NCBI GenBank assembly: GCA_008508345.1 | Contig: QNGE01001693.1 | Span: forward strand, 44,599 to 108,598 | Length of the DNA stretch: 64,000 bases | Source: Paragonimus westermani | Lineage: Eukaryota; Platyhelminthes; Trematoda; Plagiorchiida; Troglotrematidae | Reading direction: 5' to 3' | Shown here: positions 12,401 to 22,461 of the stretch, one piece after another | Layout: each line of letters opens with the position of its first letter | Position numbering within the stretch: position 1 is the stretch's first letter | The notes under the pieces: model-generated | Seen by the model: only the letters and a program-made list of their open reading frames with translations | Told to the model about the DNA's origin: nothing | Databases searched by the model: none | Made by a program: the position numbers and the translations under genes

Positions 12401-15379
12401 ATCAGTCTAAAGGTTTCTTCCAAAATGGAGGGTCCAAGACGACTTAAGAAGTGGCCAGCCTTCCGAATACGCAGATGAACTATCGGTCCAACAGCCTATT
12501 CAAAAATTCATTTCTGGCTCTCAGAAAAGTATCTACCAGCTAGTTCGAGTTTACGTTTCATCTCAAATTGTTATGTGGAAAATAGGTTAAAAGTTAACGT
12601 CCTAAAAGTTGTGAAGCGATAATGCGAGGAACGTACTCAAAGGACAGAAAAGATATGGAGCGTTTTTGTACTGGACAAGCAGTCGAAGGTTGCCTTGTTT
12701 CTGAGGTTTGGTCTCTGTGCAATCGACCGTTTTGCAATCATATTCAACAATTACTTCGACCTTCACCCTATTCATTAGCTTAGTTTACCCAGTGTGTACA
12801 AGAAGTCGTTGGTGATAGGTGGTTTAACAGCAATTCCAGACCAATGTTCCGAAAGATCTCATTTTTATGGTGAAGTCTAATCAAGACGAAGGTTGATTCC
12901 ATTTGAGGTATGGTTAGCAGTACTCTGTAACCAAAACTGATTGGGAAACTTGTAACGTATACAATGAGACTAACTTCGAATGATTCATGGATCTCTTGTC
13001 ACCTACATGGGAATCATCCCGAAAAGGCACGGCACACTTGGGACTCATGCATTAGAGTACAGCGAGTTAGCTTAAGCTTGATTAACTGTTGATAATGTTG
13101 TAAACTGTGTAAACCTCGATAGTATCTGTCAGTCTGCCAATCCCAAACTTTGCCGAAAGTACGTTGGCTACCCCAAGACCTCGTGAGGAACTCGTCGTAA
13201 TTATGTCCTTCTGGTAGTACTGTTAACCGGCCAACTGCAGCTGAGCTTTGTATGTGCATTTTTGACTACTGATCAGGGTATGGATATCGAAAAACGAATT
13301 TCCATCTTGCAAGTAAGAGGCGCAAACTGTGGATACAGCCCCATGCCAAGCAGACTCGAAATAAGCTAGGGAACGCGAAGGCTGAGTTATGAGATCAGTA
13401 CACACCGGATTTACTGTGGCTGAGGAGGTGCGCTGATCGTTCACTGAAAGTAAGTGTCTTTGTGTGGTGTTCAAACAACAACCATATGTTAGTCATCTCA
13501 TTCCTAAATTATGGTCTGTTCTTTAGGTGGGGATTTCTAGCCTCTATTCCTCATCAAAATGCCAATTCTTTAAGAAGATATTATTGTCCAACTGGCAGGA
13601 GCCACTTTTGGTCACAAACCGGTTAATCTTCCCAGAGGACAGGATATCCAGTTACACTAGTATACCATCAAAAAAATAAGTGATATACACAGAATCACAA
13701 AAAGAACCAAAGCGAAAGAATACGTCCGCCCCAGATTACCATGGTGACGTCAGGCCAAAACGCTGGCAGAACGCCAAATGGCCGCGTTGCCGTCACCTAC
13801 CTCGGGAAAGTGGAGATGTACCACCACTCAGTCAGCAATACAATTTACCAGCCACTTTGACCGCAATCAACGTATGAACTGATTCTCATGTAACAAGACG
13901 TCTGTACAGTCTGGTCTATTGTCACGTGGAGTTGAACTGGCCGACTTGGGAACATGGGCAGTTTACGGTACCGGCGGATGCAACTGAAAACACGATGAAT
14001 TGTCAGACGACTCCGTAGGGCCAAAAGTGCTATCAGACATGCCTTAAGAATACCAGCTAACAGTGGCATTTTGTCCGCTTGAAAAAATGGGGGGAAACTC
14101 ACTCTCTGGAGCTTAAAGTACAGATATCCGACTGGTATAGTCTTTGGAGAAGTATGACTCTACTGTCGCACTGAGTATACATGTGTATTGATCGCGTGAG
14201 TGACTTTTTCAAATGTTGAAATGAATGAACTGTCCAAATTCATCAAACGATAAACATACTGCTGATCCTCGTGTCCAAGTGCTTAAACAATTTTTGCTGC
14301 CGTGTATTTCTATAAGTTGACAAGTAGCTCCAACTGTCCAGTAGAACAAGGCTCCAATTTATGCTTCATATAGTACAAAGCACTGTCTGTTTCTTGCTAG
14401 AGTTAATACTTTGAATTGACTGGCACATAGTCTTGATTCAAAACCTATAAAATTTTCCAGTAGAGTCTACTAACCCAACAAGCGTATCAATATCGAGAGG
14501 TATAACCTGATAGCCGTGTTGACATGATTTTGGGTGAGTGTGTACTGCAATAAACTTCAGATTTGCGTTGGAAGTTAGTTCACTCTCTAGGTCTGTGTGT
14601 TAGAGGTAAGTGGTAAATGCATATTTTCGATGCAAAATTAAGGCGTATATGTCGATCTCATGAGTTAATCCACATTTTTGATCTTGTATAGTTCGTTTTC
14701 TGCCAAATCTATTCAAACGAACGTCAGGTCATTGGTAACTAATAGAATATTGCTGGCAGCTCCCTACTAAAAAAGAGATTAGTACAAGATGTGATGACCG
14801 TCTGGTTTCAGCTTAAAATGTTTACAAACGGTGTACACTGTACTGAGATTACCACTTTGGGAGATATTTCAACGGAGCTTTGCCTAATTTAAGGGTTAAT
14901 GCTCCAATAGATCCACCCCAAATAATAACCTGATTTAGTCGGAACTCCAAGGTGCGCCATTAGTGAGGCCGCCTTGTCATAAGTTCGTGAATTCAATCGC
15001 CGGCTGCCGCAGATGTTTCTACTGTCATGTGCTTGGTGATCTGAAATTAGTTAACCAGCATACAAACCAGTATGCCACATTAAAAAAAGTGAAACAGATG
15101 TTAAATTGCAGGGTGCCAGCACAGTTTCCCTATAATAGTAGTTAACTCCATATCGACGTTTCTCTTCAGGTTGGTCCGTCAGCTAATCGTAGTCTGGTTG
15201 TTTAAACAGTGTGCACAGTCTAAAACTATGTACCGTTTTGGTCCTTTGGAGGGTAAAAATGAACAATTTTTTGTTGGCATGTTGCGCAGTGAAACAGAGG
15301 ACATAGGTGATGGCCTTTTCCTTCATCTGTTGACAACCGACATGTCCGTTGTTACCTGCCCCGAGGTGACCACGACCTT
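9454..15379. other. No recognisable gene
   Basis: No coding region or known repeat could be supported. Minus-strand frames at 13014-13259 and 13223-13474 overlap and together stay open for about 460 bp, but they match no family I recognise. A potential hairpin after a CTGATGA at 11466 lacks the other hammerhead elements. Confidence 0.5.
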
Positions 15380-15444
15380 ATAGACTGGATTCGCTTCGTT
15401 GCTCAACCGTTAGAACGTCAGACTTAACAGACGGTGTTTTATTT

Positions 15445-16305
15445 GTCTGAAGGTCAATCACATGGCCAGGTCGTGCAGACTCTACGTTAAGTGTCTAGGG
15501 TTTGGTTGTATTAGGCGTCATGATGACGTGTCACCACGTACGCCCAAGACAAATGAAGAGGCTGTACAATGTGGTGCAACTTCTGCCAGTCCAAACGCTG
15601 TTTTTTGGGCTTTGTACCTGTTCGGTTAGTAAGCCAAACGTGCTACATTGGGACGTATGCATTTTTGGACGATGGTTTGGATATCACCTTAGTAGACAAA
15701 AGAGTAGCTCGCAAGCTCGTTTTACCGCATAATCCTTGCCGACACTCAATGCGCGCTCTACATAGTACTCGTACGGTACCATGTCATCGAGTGGCCTTTG
15801 AAGTTCTATCTGTGGACAAGGCCAACATCATTTCTGTAGAGTAAGCGTATACTGTTGATAAATTATCGGTTGTGCAGATCGACAAGCCATCCCCGATGGA
15901 GTTGCAACAATGAACTCATCTAGCACGGATGGACTTCGCTGCTATCTTAAACAAACGTGTAGGTGTTCTCGTTGGATGCGACGTTCCCTAGGCTCATTGT
16001 GTATTGGAACAAAGAATAGGAACCAGAAACGAACCGTATGATATTAGAGCAGTTCTTGAGTGGAGCTTCGGGGATGCAATTCACGCTGCATCTGGAATGT
16101 CCAAGTGTGTAAACCACGTGGGTGATTGGCCAGTGTCGTTGTAAAATAGGATTCAAAGAATTTTCGAGTTGGAAGTCGTTGAGCAGAGAATCTCGAAGAA
16201 AAGGGTGCTGTCACTCGAGGATAGCGAACTTCGAGTTAAGGCGGAAGCTTCTCTGTCTTCGGACGGTCAAGACGAAATAGGTTTCCCATTGTGGACAGGG
16301 ACGAA
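15445..16305 (+). pseudogene. BEL/Pao gag zinc knuckle, protease and linker
   Basis: A gag zinc knuckle of the C-x(n)-C-x(n)-H type (CLKVNHMARSC near 15445, then GCIRRHDD) is followed by an aspartic protease whose active-site region reads FLDDGLDITLVDKRVARKL (about 15657-15713). Families of this type have the D-x-G triad here; the visible DDG is consistent. The same frame then continues as the protease-RT linker (VGVLVGCDVP, NEPYDIRAVLEWSFGD, DEIGFPLW). It is interrupted by four in-frame stops at 15842, 15911, 15989 and 16142. That pattern of single point stops in an otherwise readable frame indicates neutral decay after insertion. A frameshift separates the gag end from the protease. Confidence 0.82.
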
Positions 16306-16587
16306 CCAACTACTGATAAGTAGATTAAGAATAACACAACTTTAGCAACAAGTGGTAATGCTCTGCCCTATCAGTAACATTTTAAACGTGACACAAACTA
16401 TTTGACTTCATTCGTACTAAATTTGATGCGGATAGCTTGCAAATGAACCAACTACCTGGCAATCGCGCGATTTGTGAGTGACGTCTGTACTCACTTAAGC
16501 GAAGGCTACTCGAGGAAACCACATTGAAATCGAAGTATGCAACCTTTATATTCAGCCATATCAGCACAGGCTATATGAGAAAGGTTT

Positions 16588-17480
16588 CTCCCAAGGTGTT
16601 AATTGTGCTAGACGGTTGTATCTAACAAATCGTCCAGTACTTAACCCGTATAAGCCGGATAGGGTCGAATAGTGTTTGATTGCGTTGCCATGTATCAACG
16701 AGTTACTGTTAACCATGTTATGCTTCAAGGGCCTGATTTGACTAATACTCTCTGTCGGAGTGCTCCTCCCTTATCGAATGCATGTGATAGTCATCACGGC
16801 GGCTATTGCTAAAATGCTTTTGCAGGTTCGGGTTCCGGAATGTGACAGATGGACTTTAAGCTTCCTGCGGTGGGGCTCATTTTCCCTCCAAAGATCTACT
16901 AATGTATAGGAGCTGAACGTGCACTCTTTTGGTGCCACTGTAATGAGGACCAGCGATCGCACTATACTACTCACACCAACACCATTCAGTAGTGGAGCAC
17001 GAACATGGATTTTTGCATCGAAATGGCCGCGGGAAAAATACAAGAAAAAATATTGGAGTGCAGAATCGCACAAAATGCTTATTGCTATATAAAGAAACTG
17101 AACATTGACGGCCGTGGCAACCGTGACGTTCTGAGACCGGTGTCGTGCGCAGATGAGTGTTTTTGTTTGTGGTCCCTTTGAGTCGCATAACCTATGTATT
17201 GGTTTTCCGAATAAGAAGTCCTTGAACCATCGGCATGTTTGGCGCACAATATTACTTCGCCGTCCAGTGCAAATTTTGCCCTGCAGTGGATTGCTGTTTA
17301 CCGTGGTGCGAGATTTCATGCTCTCGACAACATTAGCTATAAAGGAGAACTTCTAGGTGGACTACTGCTTGTTATCGGTCGCAACCGTTGAGATGCTATA
17401 TCCGTTGTAGACGAACTTCACACCTTGCTACAGAAGAGTGGGTTTCGTCTCACAAAGTAGATATCTAATATCACTGAGTT
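16588..17480 (+). pseudogene. BEL/Pao reverse transcriptase, broken
   Basis: Fragments of a Pao-type reverse transcriptase can be read in alternating frames. They are [12 protein letters not shown] (about 16631), [10 protein letters not shown] (about 16725, other frame), [19 protein letters not shown] (about 16790, holding the motif A region) and VHSFGAT (about 16917). A later VDYCLLSVATVE at about 17358 corresponds to the catalytic VDDC region with the second D replaced by Y. The stretch 17100-17350 aligns with nothing I recognise and may be an insertion or very diverged. At least three frameshifts and several stops make the enzyme non-functional. Confidence 0.72.
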
Positions 17481-17489
17481 TGTTGAACA

Positions 17490-18175
17490 TATAGCCTTGA
17501 AGGATAGACTGCACAAAACGATTAACTTGGACCTTGAAGGTATAGTGCAATACGTTGCTTCATTGTATGACCCTTTGAGAGTAGTAGCTCCAATGCTGAT
17601 TCGAGTTCGCAAGCTGCTGCAAGACCTTTGTGGTCGGGGTCTTGGGTGGGATAGTTTAACAAAAGAGACCGCTAGTCTAATCCCGGAGAATTGGCTGACA
17701 AATGTCCGGACCGTTGTGTCAGTTAGGGTGCCTCGTTTTGTTTCTCCGAGCATACCTACGGCCGTGGGAATAGAATTGTACTTGTTTTGTGATGTATCTG
17801 AGGTATAATACGATGTAGTTGGTCATACTGAGCTAGAAGCGTCAAGCGGTTCAGTTAAATGCTTTTTCATTCAAGGCAAATCAAGGGTGGCTCCGTGTGT
17901 AAGAGTTATCATCCCAAAAGTTGAACTCACAGCGGCCGTCCTCTCAGTAAGATGCGGCTACTTGTGGACGAACTGAGAATGCGTACCGAACGCGTAGTTT
18001 TGTGGACGGACTCAATGACAGTACTGCAATATATTCATAATATCTCGTCGCGCTTTGCGATATTCGTTGAAAATCGAGTAAGATTAATACGTTAGTATAC
18101 CACAATATCATAGTGGAGACATGCCTTCCGAGCTGAATCAGGCCCATTTAGCATCCAGAGGAGCTTCAAGCTTAT
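17490..18175 (+). pseudogene. BEL/Pao RT-RNase H connection and RNase H
   Basis: The segment from 17497 is open to 17805 and contains VASLYDPLRVVAPMLIRVRK, the hallmark RT-RNase H connecting region of Pao elements, then LCGRGLGWD. After a stop at 17806, RNase H continues with VAPCVRVIIPKVELTAAVLS, VLWTDSMTVLQYIHN and the closing NQAHLASRG-like motif. The aspartate of WTDS is retained. Frames change near 17940 and 18090. The order and spacing match the family, so identification is firm although the gene is dead. Confidence 0.82.
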
Positions 18176-18623
18176 TTTTACGTGACATAGATCATTGGCT
18201 TTAGGGACAAGAGTTTCTAGTGTTTTCTGAGGGAAGCTGGCCAACGTCATCATTTTCCAGTGCACTGACAAACTAGAACTGAGAGATTGGGCGTGTTCTG
18301 ACTGATGTGACAGTGAGTACAGTTAATCCCATTTTGGAATGTCTTGTACCGCGATATTCCGGTTGGTTAAAATTAGAGAAGATAGTAGCATGGCTCTTTC
18401 GCTTCATCAGGTTTGTTTGCTTACTAGAGTCTGGAAGCCAAAGAGATGCGGTAGAGTCCGGGGCATTGCGTGTGTTCGAATTGAAACGCGCAACCAGCAA
18501 GCTGATCATGCTTGCTCAGTAAAAATGTCTTCCAGATGACCTGAAATATCTTAAGTTAACTCTGTTGGCAGGAGATGTCTATTCCATCCACCCCGGTTAA
18601 GACCAGTAATAATAGGCGATTTA

Positions 18624-19333
18624 TTGTGGTTTGGAAGGAGACCATATGACGCTGCTGCTGTTGTTCTACCGTCAAACAACACAGTCACAGAACTTACAGT
18701 AAAAAGTCACCGCGAGACGGAAGACCACATGGGTGCCACACATGTACTTGCATCTATCCGAACGAAATTTTGGTTCTTAAAGAGAAGGGCGACTGTTAGG
18801 TGCGTGATTAATAAGTGTTTTATATACGAATTTCTGTCTTGTAAGCCCATAGTTAAGGGCTCCGTACCAGTGAATAGAGTGACTACTGATGGGCGTCCAT
18901 TCCGACATACTGGAATGGACTAGTTTGGCCCGTTCAAGATCAAGATAGGTAAAAGCGAACACGATCGTTACGGCTGTGTGTTTACTTGTTTCCAGATTCG
19001 TGCTATTCACTTTGAGGTTGTCCATTCACTGTCAGTTGATTCGTTCATGATGGCACTCATTTGCGGGTAGACGAGAAGCTCCGGATGCCATATATATCGA
19101 CAACTGCACCAACTTTGTAGAAGCAAATTCAGAACTGAAGAAGAGGCTGAATGTTCTGGATCAAAGGGATATTGCTGATTGCCTGCTAACTCGTAAAATT
19201 GCCTGGGATTTTGAGTCACCTGAAGTCATCTATCGAGATGGGGGGAAAATGATAAGAACTGTCCGGCGAGTACTTATTTCTATCACTCACCAGCAGACTA
19301 TGAATGAGGAGGGCACTGCTCAGTTACATGGTA
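18624..19333 (+). pseudogene. BEL/Pao integrase, first part
   Basis: The frame 18624-18920 carries the H-H-C-C-like integrase N-terminal region (HRETEDHMGATHVLASIRTK, then the WFLKRR block, with a C-x-x-x-x-C-like continuation) and ends in a stop just before the catalytic core. The core is then readable as YGCVFTCLQIRAIHFEVVHS (about 18970-19030) and IYIDNCTNFVEANSELKKRL (about 19093-19150), where DN is the second catalytic position region. It continues as IRTVRRVLISITHQQTMNEEG up to 19314. Stops at 18920 and near 19068 and frame changes break it. The coding sequence resumes after the inserted element, at 19694. Confidence 0.8.
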
Positions 19334-19703
19334 GAGATGGAAATCATCATCATCATCATAGACAGCAATACATCGGTAGTTCACACTAATGCTTAACTGC
19401 CACACAACCATGAAGAAAAAGCAAACCATATATAGAAAGAGAGAAGGAAAAAGAAGGGGATGGGAAGGGACCTAACTACTGAAAATAACTGCGTCTTTAT
19501 TCAAACATTCAACATCCGGGTGCCTACATCTTGGAAACAAACAACCGAGCTGCAAGTGAGAGTAAGGCGTCATCAGCCACGCGTCATTAAATGCACTCAA
19601 TTCACAGACAACTCGGCCAAACAACGACAACATTCACGCCACTGAGCTCGATTAGCCACCATCTCACCTAGATTCTCCAGCCACCTACTCTGTGAGATGG
19701 AAA
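19334..19703 (-). mobile_element. LINE-like 3' end inserted in the BEL/Pao element
   Basis: A 350-bp segment (19344-19693) splits the integrase frame. It is bounded by the direct repeat GAGATGGAA(A) at 19334-19343 and 19694-19703, a target-site duplication of 9-10 bp. Removing one repeat and the insert brings NEEG and EMERIIN together, as in intact relatives. The left end is (ATC)n, so on the minus strand the insert ends in a (GAT)n tail, as expected for a 5'-truncated non-LTR retroelement or its SINE. The bases before the tail (GTATTGCTGTCTATGATG on the minus strand) closely match those before the (GAT)n tract at 47028. No coding sequence is visible in it. Confidence 0.72.
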
Positions 19704-20090
19704 GAATAATTAACAATCGTCTGCTTGTGCCTATCTCTGATGATTCTCAAAATCCGAAGGAACTTAGACCGAGTGGTCTGTTATTACTTCGGTCGACGAA
19801 GTTACATTATCAGGGAGCTATGCTGAGGGTTGAAGGTAAGCCCAACATCTCATTTGCGTATTTTGGGAACAGTAGCGACGTAAATACCGGCCTGGGTTGC
19901 AAGATCATCATAAGTGGCTCATCACTTCACGTGATTTGCAGATAGGGGACGTCGTCCTCCTTTGTAACACAACTCCTCGGAGTGTTTGGCCGAAAAACAC
20001 AGTAGCCAATGCATCCTCAGGATCAGACAATCACGTGAGATTCGTGAAAACACAAGGCGTGAGGCTGTTTTCTGGAAGGGTATAGAAGAA
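19690..20090 (+). pseudogene. BEL/Pao integrase C-terminal (DUF5641-like) region
   Basis: From EMERIINNRLLVPISDD (from 19694) through LLLLRSTKLHYQGAML the frame is the C-terminal end of a Pao integrase. It finishes in another frame with LQIGDVVLLCNTTPRSVWPK (about 19935-19995) and a VRFVKTQG-like tail. This module follows the integrase core in BEL/Pao polyproteins and is absent from bacterial or gypsy integrases, which helps the classification. A frameshift lies near 19860-19900. Confidence 0.78.
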
Positions 20091-21175
20091 GGTAATACTG
20101 GTATGTGAGTAGTTGTTCTAGGATTTCTAGTTCCATAACCTCCAGTGGTCTTCGTGGGTTTGTGTAGAAAGCCCTAGTGGCCTTCAGGGTCTAATGCTGG
20201 ATCTGTTGAAGTTCGTCCGCTATGTTTGTCGTTCTGTGTTTGGTACGATGCGGAACGTTGAATTCATTGAAGTATGTTTGGTTTGGTTGTAGAAAGCCCA
20301 TCCTAAATTCTTATTTACTAGCCTTTATTATGTGCAGTAAACGAACATAATAAATTTTCTACCACGACAGCTTAACGTGTCCACTTCCTTCCTTTTACAC
20401 CCATCAATGCTTATCTAGTAAAACTTCCCATCTTGATATTGTTTAACACGTGCCAACCTTCATCTGCACACCAATGTTTCATTGCGCTCATTTCTTGTTG
20501 ACTGGTGGCCATTTCCGGACCCGCGTTTGGTTATTCCATTTTGAACGCTTTTCTACTGGATAATTGGTGTATCTGGTTAATTCGTTTTCAAAATGAGATA
20601 GCACCTTCATTGCAATTTTATCAAACAGAATCGTATAAATTCCAATCCTTTTGATTGCCTTTTCAGACGTTTTTTAGACTTGGAAGATAGTCCCGTTAAC
20701 CCGACTGTGTGAATAAGCGTTATTGGAATTGTCGAGTAATCGGTACTGAGTGAATTAACCCCGAAATCGCCGGGAGTGATTTAACACAACCTATTTTGAA
20801 AAAACGCACTGGATTTCGCTTCACTGGTAAAAACTGACTAAAAAGTAAAGGGGTTCAACCACTTTTCAAGCTATGCGATCAGCCAAATAGCACCTAACTA
20901 ACTGCGGAAGGCAGTTCTTTTCAGGATTACATGAACCAATCACATGTAGTTTCTTTTCGAGGAAATTGCGCCCTATTAAGGCTGTCGGAGCTGCACATCA
21001 CAACCTCTTTGAGCAATTGATGGCACAGGTGTGGTTCAACTGATCGCTATAATAAACCATGAAAGTAGTTAGCACCCTTCTGCCTTTTCTTTCCGCAAAG
21101 TCAAGCCTAAGGGTAATTGCTACTGACATTTCCTTTTTCACTGTTACACATGATATTCCACCTTCTCCCTCTGGT
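20091..21175. other. No recognisable gene; possible BEL 3' flank
   Basis: About 1.1 kb without recognisable coding sequence. The first part may contain the 3' untranslated region or LTR of the BEL/Pao element, but I found no matching repeat upstream of 15380 by eye. Confidence 0.45.
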
Positions 21176-21179
21176 CATG

Positions 21180-21310
21180 AGAAGGAGGCATGCACTACCG
21201 ACGAGCTGTAACAAGATCGAAACTCGAGTCTAGTGTTTCTTCTCAAAAGAGATCGACTAGAAAGTCTGTAGGAATGCGATAGCTACCATCACTTTTGAGT
21301 GATATTCAGT
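21180..21310 (+). mobile_element. tRNA-derived SINE copy E, 5'-truncated
   Basis: This copy lacks the tRNA-like head and starts just before the ribozyme region. GCACTA (21192-21197) and TAGTGT (21231-21236) still pair as stem I, and GAAACTCGAGTC (21219-21230) keeps the second core box, the palindromic stem III and the GTC cleavage triplet. The first core box reads CCGACGA instead of CTGACGA, and stem II (21205-21218) no longer pairs. The downstream body (AGTCTGTAGGAATGCGATAG) matches the 3' body of copy A. The ribozyme is probably inactive. Confidence 0.68.
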
Positions 21311-21420
21311 GTATGTGGAAAAAAATCCCGTAATACTTATCAAAATACCACTCATTAAATTTACTGAGTTCAAGGATTTCAACTTGGAGAGAAGTCCTAG
21401 TCGAGGAGTCACTGATCGGA

Positions 21421-21430
21421 AGTAACATAA
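21421..21430 (+). repeat. Target-site duplication, left, of SINE copy A
   Basis: AGTAACATAA directly precedes the SINE at 21431 and is repeated without mismatch at 21642-21651 directly after it. A perfect 10-bp duplication marks a complete, fairly recent insertion and defines the element's ends. Confidence 0.85.
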
Positions 21431-21441
21431 TGTGAGGTCAA

Positions 21442-21497
21442 TGGCGCAGTGGTTAACACGGTTGCCTCATGATTGGAATGTCCGGAGTTCAAATCCC
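21442..21497 (+). promoter_or_regulatory. Internal RNA polymerase III promoter (A and B boxes)
   Basis: TGGCGCAGTGG at 21442-21452 matches the A-box consensus TRGCNNAGYNGG. GAGTTCAAATCCC at 21485-21497 matches the B-box consensus GGTTCRANNCC apart from the A in its second or third position. The 43-base distance between the starts is normal for tRNA-type promoters. Transcription would start near 21431 and read through the ribozyme. Confidence 0.82.
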
Positions 21498-21514
21498 GGC
21501 CGTGGCAAGGATAT

Positions 21515-21559
21515 GCACTACTGACGAGCTCTAATGAGAGCGAAACTCGAGTCTAGTGC
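21515..21559 (+). ncRNA. Hammerhead ribozyme in SINE copy A
   Basis: All conserved positions are present. Stem I pairs GCACTA (21515-21520) with TAGTGC (21554-21559), 6 perfect pairs. The core is CTGACGA (21521-21527). Stem II pairs GCTCT (21528-21532) with AGAGC (21537-21541) over an AATG loop, 5 perfect pairs with the conserved G-C next to the core. GAA is 21542-21544, stem III is the palindrome ACTCGAGT (21545-21552), and the cleavage triplet is GTC with the cut after 21553. Stem III folds alone as only 3 pairs with a 2-base loop, so a dimer may be the better substrate. Cleavage would split the SINE RNA into a 123-nt tRNA-like 5' part and an 88-nt 3' part. Confidence 0.9.
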
Positions 21560-21751
21560 TTCTTTTCGAAAGAGGCTGGCTGGATAGTCTATCTGAATGC
21601 GAACGCTGCGATCAAATGTGAGTGATGGTCAACTTGAAAAAAGTAACATAACAGTCAAGATATCTCTTCACCAGACCACCTGACCGTCTGAGCACTACTC
21701 ACAAGCCAATGTGGTTGAGCGTTCATATATGATGGTTAAATCATGTTTTAA

Positions 21752-21940
21752 GTGAGGTCAACGGGGTGGTGGTCAGCACAGTTTTCTCATGAACGCGTGG
21801 CGTAAGTTCTCCTCCCGACCGTGGCAAGCATATGTACTACTGACCATCTGTAACAAGAGTGATACCCGTGCTAGAGCTGGCTGAAAGGCCTATATGAATG
21901 CGGAAGCTGTGGGTTGTATTCAACTTATTTCAAATACGTC
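21752..21940 (+). mobile_element. tRNA-derived SINE copy D, diverged
   Basis: GTGAGGTCAACGG (from 21752) aligns with the SINE start, and CCCGACCGTGGCAAGCATATG (about 21814-21834) with the region after the B box. The A box is altered (GGGGTGGTGG). The ribozyme region reads TACTACTGACCA, then CTGTAACAAGAG, with no GAAA box, so it cannot cleave. About 65 bp upstream (from about 21695, including GTGGTTGAGCG) also resemble the flank of copy B. Confidence 0.65.
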
Positions 21941-22249
21941 CGCAAACACCTATTTACACTTACTTCATCGTTAGGTGCCCTGCCTTTCGGAATTTCTGCG
22001 AATCCTTAGCCGTATATACAGGTCTATACATATTGTTTAGCAACAAGTTCTCTCTAGATTGCTACCTTGTAAGGTTTTCTCTATGTCAGCAACATTGAAA
22101 ACCGGTTATGGAAATATTATACAGAATGCCATAACACATCAAACCGGTGGAGAAGTCCACTCCCTTCTACGGCTGATATCCACGTTTTCTGACATGACAA
22201 ACTTGAGTAACATAACAGTCAGATAGATAGCCATTTGTCGGATGTTCTG
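21941..22249. other. No recognisable gene between SINE and PLE relics
   Basis: About 300 bp with no recognisable content. The right part may be badly decayed 5' sequence of the second unit of the minus-strand Penelope-like tandem. Confidence 0.4.
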
Positions 22250-22420
22250 GTACCATAATCCTTGTGAGCAATGCAAAACAAATTTGGACTCGACCGAAGT
22301 GAGAAACACTAACTCTGTCCGACAGAAGAAAATATTTAAGAATGAGTGTTTGAGAGTTTTACTGATTTCAAACACCGAGTTCCCTTGATCCAGTTCACCA
22401 ATAGCGACAGAAGACATACA

Positions 22421-22461
22421 TCGCGAGATGTTAACATTTCGTTTATTCTCTTCAGTCACGA
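22421..22461 (-). ncRNA. Hammerhead ribozyme in the old PLE
   Basis: On the minus strand, stem I pairs TCGTGA (22461-22456) with TCGCGA (22426-22421). The core is CTGAAGA (22455-22449), followed by the weak stem II GAATAAAC (22448-22441), which keeps the conserved closing G-C. Then come GAA (22440-22438), stem III ATGTTAACAT (22437-22428) and the triplet ATC with H17 at 22427. Relative to the young copies (TTGCGA with TCGCAA), one stem I pair changed from T-A to C-G on both sides and another from C-G to T-G. Pairing is maintained by a compensatory change, which argues for selection on the RNA fold. Confidence 0.72.

Larger units (their letters stand above)
15380..20090 (+). mobile_element. 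BEL/Pao LTR retrotransposon, degenerate
   Basis: Domains follow in BEL/Pao order on the plus strand: gag zinc knuckle, aspartic protease, reverse transcriptase, RNase H, integrase with its N-terminal zinc region, and the C-terminal DUF5641-like segment. All are recognisable by eye, but the reading frame is broken by several stops and frameshifts, so no functional polyprotein can be made. I could not identify LTRs at either side; the outer limits are those of recognisable coding sequence. A separate element is inserted near the 3' end (19344-19693). This copy is old compared with the Penelope-like element at 38-42 kb. Confidence 0.88.
21431..21641 (+). mobile_element. tRNA-derived SINE with hammerhead, copy A (complete)
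   Basis: A 211-bp element with perfect duplications on both sides. Its head carries an internal RNA polymerase III promoter: box A TGGCGCAGTGG (21442-21452) and box B GAGTTCAAATCCC (21485-21497), spaced as in a tRNA gene. A complete hammerhead ribozyme follows (21515-21559), then a body of about 80 bp ending in a short A-run. It encodes no protein, so a partner LINE must supply reverse transcriptase. The layout of pol III promoter plus hammerhead is that of the schistosome Sm-alpha repeat. Damaged copies lie at 21180, 21752, 56290, 59163 and perhaps 60030. Confidence 0.9.

Noticed and set aside
16771..17319. 182-codon minus-strand frame
   Set aside because: It is antisense to the recognisable BEL/Pao reverse transcriptase and shows no domain of its own.
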